The notes below the pieces were generated by a model. That model made no database searches. It saw only the letters and a list, made by a program, of their open reading frames with translations, and was not told where the DNA came from. A stretch of DNA of 64,000 nt from Paenibacillus segetis (GTDB taxonomy: Bacteria > Bacillota > Bacilli > Paenibacillales > Paenibacillaceae), in the NCBI RefSeq assembly GCF_014639155.1, contig NZ_BMFT01000001.1, forward strand, positions 3,087,045-3,151,044, in the 5' to 3' direction. This document shows, piece by piece, positions 15,599 to 25,965 of the stretch (within the stretch, counting starts at the first letter, position 1; every line of letters starts with the position of its first letter). The position numbers were made by a program, and so were the translations under genes.

Positions 15599-16609
15599 GT
15601 GTTCCGTGAAATTATAGTCCCCGTAACATTTGGACTTGCCCTGTTTCTGTTCGGCATGAAAATCATGGAGACCGCCCTGCAAGCATGGGCCGGACCCAGA
15701 TTAATCAAGCTACTGCATGCGTCCACGCGGACGCCATGGACTGGACTTCTGTCCAGTACGGGGGTGACTGCGATTCTCCAGAGCAGCACGGCCATGACTG
15801 TAATGACCATTGGCCTTGTCAACGCGGGTCTGCTATCTTATGCCCAGAGTCTCGGCATCATCCTTGGTGGTAATATTGGTACTTGCCTTACCACTGAATT
15901 AATCGCTCTAGACATTTCAAGGATTGGCATTCCTTTGTTCCTTCTGTCCTTGCTGCTATGGGCAACCGCGGTCATGGGCGAAGAAATGGTGTTTATACAG
16001 AATCGCAATCTATTTCGTCTACTAAAACCCATTCAATACGGATCTTTAGCCGCTGGCGGCTTTAGCCTGATTATGATTGCTATTACCTGGATGCAATCGA
16101 TTGGTCCCGCATTGGAGGCCCGTGGCATTATTGGCTGGCTGTTGGACCATGCGGCAAATAGTCTTCTCTGGGGAGCTGCTGCTGGCGCGATTCTAACCGC
16201 AATTATTCACAGCAGTGCTGCGGTCATTGCTATGACAATGGGACTTGTCGGCACCGGTGTACTCCCTATTGAACTTGGGATTGCTATGGTTATCGGTTCC
16301 AATGTAGGTACCTGCGTTACTGCGTGGATTGCGTCCATTGGTGGAACTCCGTCCGGCAGGTTTGTCGCCTGGTCACATATCATACTCAATGTACTAGGAG
16401 CGATATTGTTCCTACCGCTCATTCCAGTGCTAGAAACCGTCGCTAGCTGGATCTCCTCTGACCCTTCAGCTCAAATCGCCCATACGCAGACCATATTCAA
16501 TTTGACTTGTTCATTGCTGGCGCTCCCGTTCTGTTATTTACCCGTATGGTCCAGAATGGGAGGCTCGCCAATGGATCCTTCTGGCAACCTCCCACCCACA
16601 ACACAGTAA
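15599..16609 (+). CDS. Na/Pi cotransporter family protein
   Basis: A 336-residue inner-membrane protein of the NptA/PhoU-less Na+/phosphate cotransporter family. Two inverted repeats carry the signature QSS motifs: GVTAILQSSTAMTVM near residue 58 and AILTAIIHSSAAVIAMTMGL near residue 205, each followed by a GxNIGTC/GSNVGTC loop. About eight hydrophobic segments. The start is GTG at 15599 (AAAGGGGG 8 nt upstream). No PhoU domain follows. It is divergent from the RlmI gene; phosphate is the likely but unproven substrate. Confidence 0.85.
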   Translation: MFREIIVPVTFGLALFLFGMKIMETALQAWAGPRLIKLLHASTRTPWTGLLSSTGVTAILQSSTAMTVMTIGLVNAGLLSYAQSLGIILGGNIGTCLTTELIALDISRIGIPLFLLSLLLWATAVMGEEMVFIQNRNLFRLLKPIQYGSLAAGGFSLIMIAITWMQSIGPALEARGIIGWLLDHAANSLLWGAAAGAILTAIIHSSAAVIAMTMGLVGTGVLPIELGIAMVIGSNVGTCVTAWIASIGGTPSGRFVAWSHIILNVLGAILFLPLIPVLETVASWISSDPSAQIAHTQTIFNLTCSLLALPFCYLPVWSRMGGSPMDPSGNLPPTTQ

Positions 16610-16626
16610 ATCCTGCGTGACAGTAA

Positions 16627-17061
16627 TTACAGTTCAACACCAAGTAACTTCAAGGCTTTTTCCAAAATAAAGTCATTATTATCATACCCTGATTTCTGCT
16701 GTTTCTCCCAAGCTTCTTTCGGTTCATACCAAGCTACTCCACGAATCTCTTCGATTTGCGGACGTAACTCACCGCCTTTGCTCTCAACAAGGTAATAATG
16801 AACTTCTTTGTCCACTTCGCCATGAACAGTATGATTATAAGTATAAGCTATAATATCAATGGGTTTATCGATTACGCCAACAACCCCAGTTTCCTCCAAT
16901 ATTTCGCGAAGTGCTGTTTCCTCAATCGTTTCTCCACTTTCTTGCTTCCCTTTGGCAAATGAAATCTTGCCGTAACGATCAGTAATGAGTTGGATTTGCA
17001 TTTGGCCATCAGCATCGTGGCGATAGACGACGCCTCCTGCAGATATTTCTTTAAAAGACAT
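16627..17061 (-). CDS. NUDIX hydrolase
   Basis: A 144-residue NUDIX hydrolase. The box, Gx5Ex7REUxEExGU, is read as GKQESGETIEETALREILEE followed by TGVVG, with all metal-binding Glu residues present. The opening EISAGGVVYRHDADGQ and YYLVESKGGE are like diadenosine-polyphosphate and dNTP-type hydrolases; the substrate is unknown. The gene is convergent with the Na/Pi transporter gene (17 bp apart). Confidence 0.9.
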   Translation of the reverse strand: MSFKEISAGGVVYRHDADGQMQIQLITDRYGKISFAKGKQESGETIEETALREILEETGVVGVIDKPIDIIAYTYNHTVHGEVDKEVHYYLVESKGGELRPQIEEIRGVAWYEPKEAWEKQQKSGYDNNDFILEKALKLLGVEL

Positions 17062-17400
17062 GAGTGCACTCTCCCTACGTATAATTTTCTCATCTTGGTC
17101 TCATCCCACCCAAACCCTCCCTTACTGTAAGGGAGGGCCCCAAGGGTTGCACCCTCTGGACTCCCGCTTAGGTAACTTAGGAGGAAGTAGAGGCGCTCCT
17201 GCCCGCTGTCCCCTTTCGGGATGCGCTTTACGTTGGTGGGTGGAACGCTTTTCCCCCTTCGGGTACGTCTTACTTTAGGTGCACCCGGATCACCAGGTAG
17301 ACCGGGTTGGATAGTTCTGCTGCTTTCGGGCGCTCCTAGGTTGACTACGGGGAATGAGCCGCTTGTCACCCCTTCGGGGTACGCTCTACTTTAAGGTTCC
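17062..17400. repeat. Non-coding region with degenerate CTTCGGGG repeats
   Basis: No gene. A near-perfect palindrome CCCTCCCTTAC/GTAAGGGAGGG lies at 17115-17137. Three diverged copies of a roughly 36-bp unit (CGCTT.TCCCCCTTCGGG.ACG.CTTACTTTAGGT) lie at 17204-17237, 17246-17281 and 17360-17397. A long open frame on the minus strand here is a by-product of GC-rich composition. Confidence 0.65.
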
Positions 17401-17610
17401 GTATAAAATGGAAATACTCCCGTTAATTTGTTAATATGACTCATCATTTCACTTATAACTGGAATAACTCCTGTTAAATCACCCGATTCACAATCATAAT
17501 GGTTTGAAGCGCGAAATTAGAAGGAGGTAATCCAGTTAAGTTACTTACTGGTTCCTATGTACGCCATATTAGATGGAGAAATTCCGGTTATTTTCATTCC
17601 AGCAACTCTC
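17401..17610. repeat. Non-coding region with GGAATAACTCCxGTTAA repeats
   Basis: Four diverged short copies of a unit close to GGAATAACTCCNGTTAATTT are found at 17409-17429, 17461-17479, 17522-17542 and 17575-17594. Spacing is irregular (40-60 bp). Each has inverted GGA/TCC halves. No gene is seen. Confidence 0.55.
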
Positions 17611-17662
17611 CTCTTCGAGGATACACTTGCTCCGGAGCAAAGAGCTTCCCGATCCTAAAATC

Positions 17663-17712
17663 AACAACAAGGATTTCCTCCCCAGGCTGGGGTGAAATCC
17701 TTGTTGTTACTG
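17663..17712 (-). terminator. Terminator after mtaB
   Basis: Fifteen-base stem AACAACAAGGATTTC (17663-17677) / GAAATCCTTGTTGTT (17694-17708) with an inner CCCCAG/CTGGGG stem. It ends the long heat-shock/translation gene run. Confidence 0.75.
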
Positions 17713-17720
17713 TATAGGCA

Positions 17721-19064
17721 CTATGCTAGGGCTTGTTCGGTGGCATCGTCAAGAATGCGGATTAATTGGCCTTGGCACGTGTTTACTCCAGCCTCGGTCA
17801 GTTTAACCCGGCATAGTTTGCCGGTCAAATCTTGCGGGGCATCGAAGCGGATTTGTAGGTAGTTATCGCTGAAGCCGGTTACCCGACCTTCACCGGATAA
17901 TCCCTTCTCATCGCGCTCAGGAATAACATCGAGCACTTGGCCTACAAAAGTCTCTGCGTAAGCAAGCTGCATACGCTCGGACAGATCAATCAATTGATGA
18001 ACACGGGCATGCTTGACCTCTTCATCAACCTGATCCTCCATCCGTGCTGCTGGTGTACCTGTACGCTGAGAATAAGGGAATACGTGCATTTCGGAGAAGC
18101 CGATCCGCTTAATCGCCTCAAAACCCTCGGCGAACATCTCATCGGTTTCACCTGGGAAGCCTACGATGATATCGGTCGTAATGGCCACCTCTGGCATGAA
18201 CTGACGAATCTTCGCAATCTTTTGCTCAAATTCCTCTATGGTATATTTACGTCTCATCCGTTTCAGTACTTCATTACTACCCGCTTGAAGTGGGATATGG
18301 AAGTGGCGACACATTTTATCGGAGCCTTTGAGCACTTCCAGCATCCGATCATCGATCTGGCTCGCTTCAATAGAGCTGATACGAATACGACCCAAACCTT
18401 CTATTTTGTCGAGCTCCCATAAGAGATCAGCTAGATCATAGTTCTCCATATCATCGCCGTAACCACCGGTGTGAATTCCCGTCAGGACAATTTCTTTATA
18501 TCCTGCAGCGACTAATTGACGCGCTTGATTCACAACGCTTTGTGGATCACGGCTACGAGACAGACCACGGGACCATGGAATAATACAGAAGGTGCAGAAG
18601 TTGTTGCATCCTTCTTGGATTTTCAGAAATGCCCGCGTATGATCGGCAAAATCCGGTACATCCAGCTCCTCAAACTCACGGGTTTTCATAATGTTCCGCA
18701 CAGCATTGATCGGCTGCCGTTGCTCCTGAATTTGCTCCACATACGGCATGATTTTGTCACGATCCTGCGTTCCGATGACGAGATCGACACCTTCAATATC
18801 CAATATTTCATTAGGGGACGTCTGGGCGTAACAGCCCGTCACAGCAATAATCGCATTCGGATTACGACGTACCGCACGCCGGATAATCTGACGACTCTTC
18901 TTATCACCTGTATTGGTTACCGTACAAGTGTTAATCAGATATACATCAGCTGTCTGTTCGAAATCGACCTGTTCATAACCTTTACTCTTAAACAATTGCC
19001 AAATCGCTTCCGTATCATAAAAATTGACCTTACAACCCAAGGTATAAAATGCAACGGATGGCAT
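17721..19064 (-). CDS. mtaB: tRNA t6A37 methylthiotransferase MtaB
   Basis: A 447-residue radical-SAM enzyme that adds a methylthio group to t6A37, giving ms2t6A in ANN-decoding tRNAs. The N-terminal UPF0004 domain supplies three cluster Cys (FYTLGCKVN, NTCTVTN, VTGCYAQ); the radical-SAM CxxxCxxC is GCNNFCTFCIIPW; a TRAM domain ends the protein. The start at 19064 (MPSVAFYTLG) has GGGGGGAG upstream. It follows rsmE with its start 2 nt past the rsmE stop, as in B. subtilis yqeU-yqeV. Confidence 0.95.
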   Translation of the reverse strand: MPSVAFYTLGCKVNFYDTEAIWQLFKSKGYEQVDFEQTADVYLINTCTVTNTGDKKSRQIIRRAVRRNPNAIIAVTGCYAQTSPNEILDIEGVDLVIGTQDRDKIMPYVEQIQEQRQPINAVRNIMKTREFEELDVPDFADHTRAFLKIQEGCNNFCTFCIIPWSRGLSRSRDPQSVVNQARQLVAAGYKEIVLTGIHTGGYGDDMENYDLADLLWELDKIEGLGRIRISSIEASQIDDRMLEVLKGSDKMCRHFHIPLQAGSNEVLKRMRRKYTIEEFEQKIAKIRQFMPEVAITTDIIVGFPGETDEMFAEGFEAIKRIGFSEMHVFPYSQRTGTPAARMEDQVDEEVKHARVHQLIDLSERMQLAYAETFVGQVLDVIPERDEKGLSGEGRVTGFSDNYLQIRFDAPQDLTGKLCRVKLTEAGVNTCQGQLIRILDDATEQALA

Positions 19065-19065
19065 C

Positions 19066-19830
19066 TCAAACTCCCCCCATTTCTCCAGATTCATACATGA
19101 TGCAAGTTAGGGCGGCCATAGCAGCCGTTTCTGTCCGCAATATTCGTCTTCCAAGACCAGTGGACTTAGCACCAACAGCTTCGGCTTCAGTTACCTCATT
19201 CTCGGCAAATCCACCCTCTGGACCGACAACAACAAGTAGTTTATACGTGCGCTGAGTCTCTAATTGTTTGACGAAAGGGCTCAGCACTTCCCTTAATTGT
19301 TGACCCTGCTCTTTTTCATAGCAAATACACACTAAATCGTACTCAGGCAGAACAGATAACAGCCCTTTCCAAGAGACCGGATTCTCCACGACGGGAATGA
19401 TGCTTCGATGCGCTTGTTCAGCCGCTTCTTTGGCAATTTTACGCCAACGTGCCGTGCGCTTCTCTTCCTTTTTATGATCGTATTGAACCACGGTCCGCTC
19501 CGATTCAAAAGGTAAGAAAGCAGCAGCACCGATTTCCGTACACTTCTGAATAACCGTCTCCATCTTATCGCCCTTCGGTAAGCTTTGCGCTACCGTTACA
19601 TGAAGCCACGGCTCGCCCGTGGAGTTCAGGTGCTCCGTGATATCTGCGGTTACTTCATCCGTTTCAATGGAGGTAATCTCCACAATAGCTACTCTGGAGA
19701 CTCCATCACTGACAATAACCTTATCTCCTGGTTTGGAGCGCATCACTTTACTGATATGACGAACATCCTCACCGAGAATTCTCACGGTCTGATCCCCAAA
19801 TTGTTCTGGCTCTATAAAATAACGTTGCAT
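19066..19830 (-). CDS. rsmE: 16S rRNA m3U1498 methyltransferase RsmE
   Basis: A 254-residue SPOUT-class methyltransferase. The N-terminal PUA-like domain (RYFIEPEQFGDQTVRILGEDVRHI) is followed by the knotted domain, with LLVVVGPEGGFAENEV and LGRRILRTETAAM as the SAM-binding trefoil-knot motifs. It methylates N3 of U1498 in the 30S subunit. The start is the ATG at 19830, 9 nt after AAGGA; an ATG two codons earlier is too near the ribosome site. It is co-transcribed with mtaB. Confidence 0.94.
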   Translation of the reverse strand: MQRYFIEPEQFGDQTVRILGEDVRHISKVMRSKPGDKVIVSDGVSRVAIVEITSIETDEVTADITEHLNSTGEPWLHVTVAQSLPKGDKMETVIQKCTEIGAAAFLPFESERTVVQYDHKKEEKRTARWRKIAKEAAEQAHRSIIPVVENPVSWKGLLSVLPEYDLVCICYEKEQGQQLREVLSPFVKQLETQRTYKLLVVVGPEGGFAENEVTEAEAVGAKSTGLGRRILRTETAAMAALTCIMYESGEMGGV

Positions 19831-19923
19831 GTCCATCAATCCTTGTCTCAAATTACCAAATTACATCATACAACTTTTAGATTTCGCTTTCCAGTACTTC
19901 TTCCCAGATCATCCATGTCAATT

Positions 19924-20607
19924 TTAGGCTCCCATGAGCATGAGGAAAAACTTAGCGAAATGCATATACATGGAATGTGCTGCCGTGTATAACGGAGAAA
20001 TGGTGTATCTTTGCAATCCCGGAATAACTAGAATTAACAAGAAGATAAACATGGAGTATTGCTCAAACTTCTTAAGCGTACCAAACATAGAACGCGGAAC
20101 GATATCTTCCAGAATCCGATAACCATCGAGTGGGGGAAGTGGAAGCAAGTTAAATAGGAATAAGAAAAAGTTCATTAATGTAAATAAGCCAAAAAATAAT
20201 CTGATCGCTTCAAGTAGTTTATCATTTGAAATAGCATCTAATATACCAAATTGAATTAAAATGACATAGATCAGTGTACCGAGAACTCCCAGCAACAAGT
20301 TACTGAGCGGACCTGCTGCTGAGACGATAACCCCCATAAGTCTGGGTTTACTGAAATTGTCGCGATTTACCGGTACCGGCCTTGCCCAACCAAATCCAGC
20401 AATGAGCAGCAGGATAATACCTATCAAGTCAAAGTGTACGGTTGGATTCAAAGTTACCCTACCTAGCAACTTAGCCGTAGGATCTCCGAATTTATTAGCA
20501 AAATAAGCATGCGAGAACTCATGCACGGTAAAGGCAATAACCAAGGTGACCAAGTAAAAAGGAAGCTGCTCTATAGGAACCCGCAGCAATTGATTAAGAA
20601 AATCCAT
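19924..20607 (-). CDS. Site-2 protease family (M50) zinc metalloprotease
   Basis: A 227-residue polytopic membrane protease. HEFSHAYFANKFGD carries the HExxH zinc motif in the first third, and NLLPLPPLDGYRI has the third ligand Asp (the NxxPxxxxDG motif). About five to six membrane spans. Members cleave membrane-embedded substrates such as anti-sigma factors; the target here is unknown. It sits between prmA and rsmE, a position with no counterpart in the B. subtilis dnaK operon that I recall. Confidence 0.88.
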   Translation of the reverse strand: MDFLNQLLRVPIEQLPFYLVTLVIAFTVHEFSHAYFANKFGDPTAKLLGRVTLNPTVHFDLIGIILLLIAGFGWARPVPVNRDNFSKPRLMGVIVSAAGPLSNLLLGVLGTLIYVILIQFGILDAISNDKLLEAIRLFFGLFTLMNFFLFLFNLLPLPPLDGYRILEDIVPRSMFGTLKKFEQYSMFIFLLILVIPGLQRYTISPLYTAAHSMYMHFAKFFLMLMGA

Positions 20608-20613
20608 TACAAA

Positions 20614-21582
20614 CTACCTCTTTCTAGCCACGAAAGCAATCCAGTCTTCATCACGAGCGGTTTCAGTAATTTCGAAACCTGCTGCAAGAAGTCCTTCCTT
20701 CACGACCTGTTCTTTATTCTTATAAATACCAGAAGCAATATAGTATCCTCCTGGTTGTAAAGCCTGATATGCGTCGTCAAGGAATAGCAAAATGATTTCC
20801 GCCAGAATATTAGCCACTACCACCCGGACAGGTAGCTTAACTCCAAGCTCTGGCACAGTTCCTTTGCCAAGTACAGACAGCAAATCACTTTCCACAACCG
20901 TAATACGGTCGTCCATGCTGTTTAATCTTGCATTCTCAGTAGCGCTGGATACAGCAACAGGATCGAGATCAAGTGCCAGCACACGCGAAGCACCTAGTAG
21001 GCATGCGCCGATTGCCAGAATACCAGAACCCGTTCCGACATCGATCACTTCATCTCCTTCTTGAATTACGCCCTCGAGTGTACGAAGGCACAGCGATGTA
21101 GTCGGATGAGCGCCCGTCCCAAAAGCCATTCCAGGGTCTAGCTCAATGATCCGCTCATCTTCACTCTCAGGTGTGTATTCCTCCCAGGTTGGCTTGATCG
21201 TTAGGCGATCAGAAACACGCAAGGGCTTGAAATATTGCTTCCAATTATTCGCCCAATCATCTTCACTAACATCTTTTACCGAGATCGTTGCTGAACCCGG
21301 ATCGATATCGTATTCTCTCAATTCTTCCGTCCGCTGACTTACTTGTTTAACAACGGAATCAATATCTGTTCCTTCAGGAAAATATCCGTAAATCCATGCT
21401 TCTCCCTCCGGAATGTCATTCGGTGGAATTTCATACCACTCTCCAAGCGATGTGTCGCGTGGTTTATTATTATCAACGTGCTCATCAATGGTGACTCCAC
21501 CCGCACCCGCTTCATGCATAAAGTTGGAGATCATCTCCACTGCTTCCTCCGTCGTATGTATCTTAATTTCAGTCCAAATCAT
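20614..21582 (-). CDS. prmA: Ribosomal protein L11 methyltransferase PrmA
   Basis: A 322-residue SAM-dependent methyltransferase that trimethylates ribosomal protein L11. The N-terminal L11-binding domain (WTEIKIHTTEEAVEMISNFM) is followed by the catalytic domain with VIDVGTGSGILAIGA, ALDLDPVAV and VVANILAEIIL. The 'DPGMAFGTGAHPTT' motif is diagnostic of PrmA. The start at 21582 has AAGGAGGAAAA upstream. It lies downstream of dnaJ in the same direction, though a divergent gene and terminators separate them here. Confidence 0.95.
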   Translation of the reverse strand: MIWTEIKIHTTEEAVEMISNFMHEAGAGGVTIDEHVDNNKPRDTSLGEWYEIPPNDIPEGEAWIYGYFPEGTDIDSVVKQVSQRTEELREYDIDPGSATISVKDVSEDDWANNWKQYFKPLRVSDRLTIKPTWEEYTPESEDERIIELDPGMAFGTGAHPTTSLCLRTLEGVIQEGDEVIDVGTGSGILAIGACLLGASRVLALDLDPVAVSSATENARLNSMDDRITVVESDLLSVLGKGTVPELGVKLPVRVVVANILAEIILLFLDDAYQALQPGGYYIASGIYKNKEQVVKEGLLAAGFEITETARDEDWIAFVARKR

Positions 21583-21646
21583 TGTGTCTTTTTCCTCCTT
21601 AGCAATCTTGCATAACATTCATTGTACTATAGAATAGAAATGGTGA

Positions 21647-21672
21647 CAAAAAAGCCGCCTAAGCGGCTTTGT
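21647..21672 (-). terminator. Terminator after the 123-residue gene
   Basis: AAAGCCGC (21651-21658) pairs with GCGGCTTT (21663-21670); on the minus strand TTTTTTG follows. It isolates the small gene from prmA. Confidence 0.8.
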
Positions 21673-21696
21673 TTAATGCTATATACACTTGAATTC

Positions 21697-22068
21697 TTAC
21701 ATAATCCCTCCAGCTTCTTCGATGATTCGTAATGCCTGATGATGAACCTCCTCATCCATAACAGCAGTCAATAGAACATCATGGCCCGTAGGACCTCCCT
21801 GACCACCATCACTCATCCCACTATTCGTCGGATCAGCCGCAGAAAGAATATCTGCACCAGGAAATCCAATACTAGTCTGTTGTGTAAGAGAAGCTAATCC
21901 ACTTATGCTTGTTGATATCGAGTTCATAAGATCATAGGATTGACTAGGATATCGACTAAACCGATTAATCGATACATCCTGCACTCGTAGCGATTGAAGT
22001 CTCCGTGCCACATTTTCGGCTTCCTCCGGACTTTTGAAATACGCTAGAATATTCTTTTCACCCATCAA
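21697..22068 (-). CDS. Hypothetical small protein
   Basis: A 123-residue soluble protein that I cannot assign. The first 45 residues (NILAYFKSPEEAENVARRLQSLRVQDVSINRF) look like the ferredoxin-like fold seen in YflT/general-stress-type domains, with a Gly/Ser-rich middle and a second half-motif at the end (LTAVMDEEVHHQALRIIEEAGG). It begins MMGEKN, so either ATG may be used. It has its own terminator and is divergent from the ECF-controlled membrane protein. Confidence 0.7.
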   Translation of the reverse strand: MMGEKNILAYFKSPEEAENVARRLQSLRVQDVSINRFSRYPSQSYDLMNSISTSISGLASLTQQTSIGFPGADILSAADPTNSGMSDGGQGGPTGHDVLLTAVMDEEVHHQALRIIEEAGGIM

Positions 22069-22197
22069 GATCCCTACTTTCTTTCTTATATAAATGATGG
22101 ACTCTGCCGCGAACGCAGTTCCTTGAATGATTAGGATGTAATATATCCCTCTACTTTATTCAAAATTACATTCAACTGAATTGTGATATAGAAATTT

Positions 22198-22223
22198 TGA
22201 AACTATTTCCCCTTTGTGCCGTA
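22198..22223 (+). promoter_or_regulatory. ECF (SigW-type) promoter
   Basis: TGAAAC (22198-22203), 16-bp spacer, CGTA (22220-22223). This matches the B. subtilis SigW-class ECF consensus exactly. It lies 48 bp before the start codon of the small membrane protein. Confidence 0.75.
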
Positions 22224-22270
22224 ATATTGAGTTAGACACAAACACTTACTCTAGGAGGATTTAACACAGC

Positions 22271-22705
22271 ATGATAAAAAAGATAATGATGTTTATGATG
22301 GCCTTCACCTTAATTCTGGCCTTCGTTTCACCTGATGTAACGGATGCTAAACGAAGAGGTGGTGGATTTTCTAGACCAGGCACTTCACTTACGACCCCAA
22401 ACAAATCTACAACAAGTGATTTTAAGAAAACAGACACCACTTCAAATAACAAATCAACATCGGGAACATCACAAGGAGCTAATGCAGGTAGAGGATTCTT
22501 TAGCGGTGGTAGCCTAATGAAAGGTCTTATGATAGGTGGACTAGCTGGAATGCTCTTTGGTGGTATGTTCAGTGGCATGGGATTCTTCGGTAATCTACTC
22601 GGAATGGCCGTTAACCTCTTTGCCATCTTCTTAATTGTCATGGTAATCGCTGCTTTATATCGCCGTTTCAAAAACCAACCAAGAAGACCAAAACGGATTA
22701 ATTAA
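22271..22705 (+). CDS. Small secreted/membrane protein of an ECF regulon
   Basis: A 144-residue protein. A signal-peptide-like N-terminus (IKKIMMFMMAFTLILAFVSPDVTDA) is followed by a basic, Gly/Thr/Ser-rich linker, a Gly-rich hydrophobic hairpin (LMIGGLAGMLFGGMFSGMGFFG) and a strong membrane span (AVNLFAIFLIVMVIAALY), ending with a basic tail. It resembles the N-terminal part of Tim44-like bacterial proteins without the Tim44 domain. AGGAGG lies 9 nt before the ATG. The ECF promoter suggests a role in envelope stress. Confidence 0.75.
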   Translation: MIKKIMMFMMAFTLILAFVSPDVTDAKRRGGGFSRPGTSLTTPNKSTTSDFKKTDTTSNNKSTSGTSQGANAGRGFFSGGSLMKGLMIGGLAGMLFGGMFSGMGFFGNLLGMAVNLFAIFLIVMVIAALYRRFKNQPRRPKRIN

Positions 22706-22726
22706 AAAACTGATTTCGTATACAGA

Positions 22727-22762
22727 ACAAGCCGACATCATAATGATGTCGGCTTGTTTTTT
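22727..22762 (+). terminator. Strong terminator
   Basis: Fourteen-base stem ACAAGCCGACATCA / TGATGTCGGCTTGT with a 3-nt loop, then TTTTTT on the plus strand. It lies between the small membrane protein and the convergent dnaJ gene. Confidence 0.9.
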
Positions 22763-22790
22763 GGTAATATTTGATTTGGCTTATTTCTGG

Positions 22791-23918
22791 TCAGTCTCCA
22801 CGAAACGCACGCTTCACACGATCGAAGAACGATTGTTCATGCTCATGTGTATGCTCTCCGTCCATTGCCGCGATCTGCCGCATCAGATCCTTCTGCTCAT
22901 CGCTCAGCTTGCTCGGTGTAACGACCACCACTTTGATGTGCTGATCACCTTGACCAATCCCCCGAAGCTTAGGAACACCTTTACCTTTGAGACGGAAATA
23001 AGTGCCGGTTTGTGTTCCTGCCGGAATTTTCAGCTTCACTTTTTCTGTTAGCGTTGGAATCTCAATCTCATCTCCAAGCGCAGCTTGAGTGAACGTCAAT
23101 GGAACTTCACAATAAATATCGTCGCCTTCACGTTGGAAGAAATCATGAGTTTTCACACGGATGATGATATAGAGATCCCCTGCTGGGCCACCTCTTAAGC
23201 CGCCTTCACCTTCACCCGTCATGCGAAGTTGTGCTCCATCATCCACGCCCGCAGGAATGCGCACATGTATTTTACGCTGCTTCTTTACCGCACCATTACC
23301 ATGGCATGTAGGGCACTTTTCTTTGATGATTTGCCCTTTACCACCACAGTTACTACATGCACGGCGGTTCACCATACGGCCAAATGGTGTATTCTGTACG
23401 ACTTCTTGTTGTCCAGAACCATGACATACGGAACAGGTTTCCGGTTTTGTACCCGGTTTGGCTCCCGAACCAGAGCATGTATCACAACTCTCTGTTCGTG
23501 GAATCGTAATATCAGTTTCCTTACCAAATACCGCTTCTTTAAATTCAACAGTCATCGTATATTGAAGATCATTCCCACGTTGCGGACCGTTCGGATCGCG
23601 TCTACCGCCACCACCGCCGCCGAAGAACATATCAAAAATATCACCAAAGCCGCCAAAATCTCCACCACCGGAGAATCCACCGCCCATTCCTTGGTTCGGA
23701 TCGATATGTCCATATTGGTCATACCGCGAGCGTTGACCCGCATCACTTAGTACGTCATAAGCTTCCTTGACTTCCTTAAATTTTGCTTCTGCATCAGCCG
23801 CTTTATTCACATCCGGGTGATATTGACGAGCCAGCTTGCGATAAGCTTTCTTAATCTCCTCATCAGAAGCATTTTTACCGAGGCCCAACACCTCGTAATA
23901 ATCGCGTTTCTCAGCCAT
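22791..23918 (-). CDS. dnaJ: Chaperone protein DnaJ
   Basis: A 375-residue Hsp40 co-chaperone that delivers substrates to DnaK and stimulates its ATPase. J domain with HPD (RQYHPDVNK) at the N-terminus, a Gly/Phe-rich linker (residues about 75-110), four CxxCxGxG zinc repeats ([32 protein letters not shown]) and the two C-terminal beta domains. The start at 23918 ([10 protein letters not shown]) follows GGGGTGGAAGG; the longer open frame would begin inside the intercistronic hairpin region. Confidence 0.97.
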   Translation of the reverse strand: MAEKRDYYEVLGLGKNASDEEIKKAYRKLARQYHPDVNKAADAEAKFKEVKEAYDVLSDAGQRSRYDQYGHIDPNQGMGGGFSGGGDFGGFGDIFDMFFGGGGGGRRDPNGPQRGNDLQYTMTVEFKEAVFGKETDITIPRTESCDTCSGSGAKPGTKPETCSVCHGSGQQEVVQNTPFGRMVNRRACSNCGGKGQIIKEKCPTCHGNGAVKKQRKIHVRIPAGVDDGAQLRMTGEGEGGLRGGPAGDLYIIIRVKTHDFFQREGDDIYCEVPLTFTQAALGDEIEIPTLTEKVKLKIPAGTQTGTYFRLKGKGVPKLRGIGQGDQHIKVVVVTPSKLSDEQKDLMRQIAAMDGEHTHEHEQSFFDRVKRAFRGD

Positions 23919-23975
23919 CCTTCCACCCCCACTATATCTTCTTGTACCTAACAGATTACTATATTCCCTTAACCC

Positions 23976-24024
23976 GGCAAAAGGAAAGTCAAAGTGCGGT
24001 GTGCCCCGCACTTTGACCTTCCCG
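23976..24024 (-). terminator. Stem-loop between dnaK and dnaJ
   Basis: GGAAAGTCAAAGTGCGG (23983-23999) pairs with CCGCACTTTGACCTTCC (24006-24022) with one mismatch; a short TTTT follows on the minus strand. It may act as a partial terminator or an RNA-stability element giving less DnaJ than DnaK. Confidence 0.65.
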
Positions 24025-24051
24025 GTTCACCAAAGTTTATTTAACTTAGGA

Positions 24052-25932
<1,881 letters not shown>

Positions 25933-25965
25933 CTATGTTTTAGTTATTCTTGATGGAATTCCGCA

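Noticed and set aside
16872..17369. 165-codon open frame on the minus strand
   Set aside because: It overlaps the NUDIX gene in another frame and covers the degenerate repeat cluster; the composition is that of repeat DNA.
17937..19100. Long plus-strand frames opposite mtaB
   Set aside because: They are shadows of a well-supported gene with motif-level evidence on the other strand.
22261..22671. 136-codon minus-strand frame opposite the small membrane protein
   Set aside because: The plus-strand gene has an ECF promoter, a ribosome site, a signal peptide and a terminator; the opposite frame has none.
23919..24011. N-terminal extension of DnaJ
   Set aside because: The extra 31 codons cover the intercistronic hairpin; the J domain starts right at [10 protein letters not shown] with its own ribosome site.
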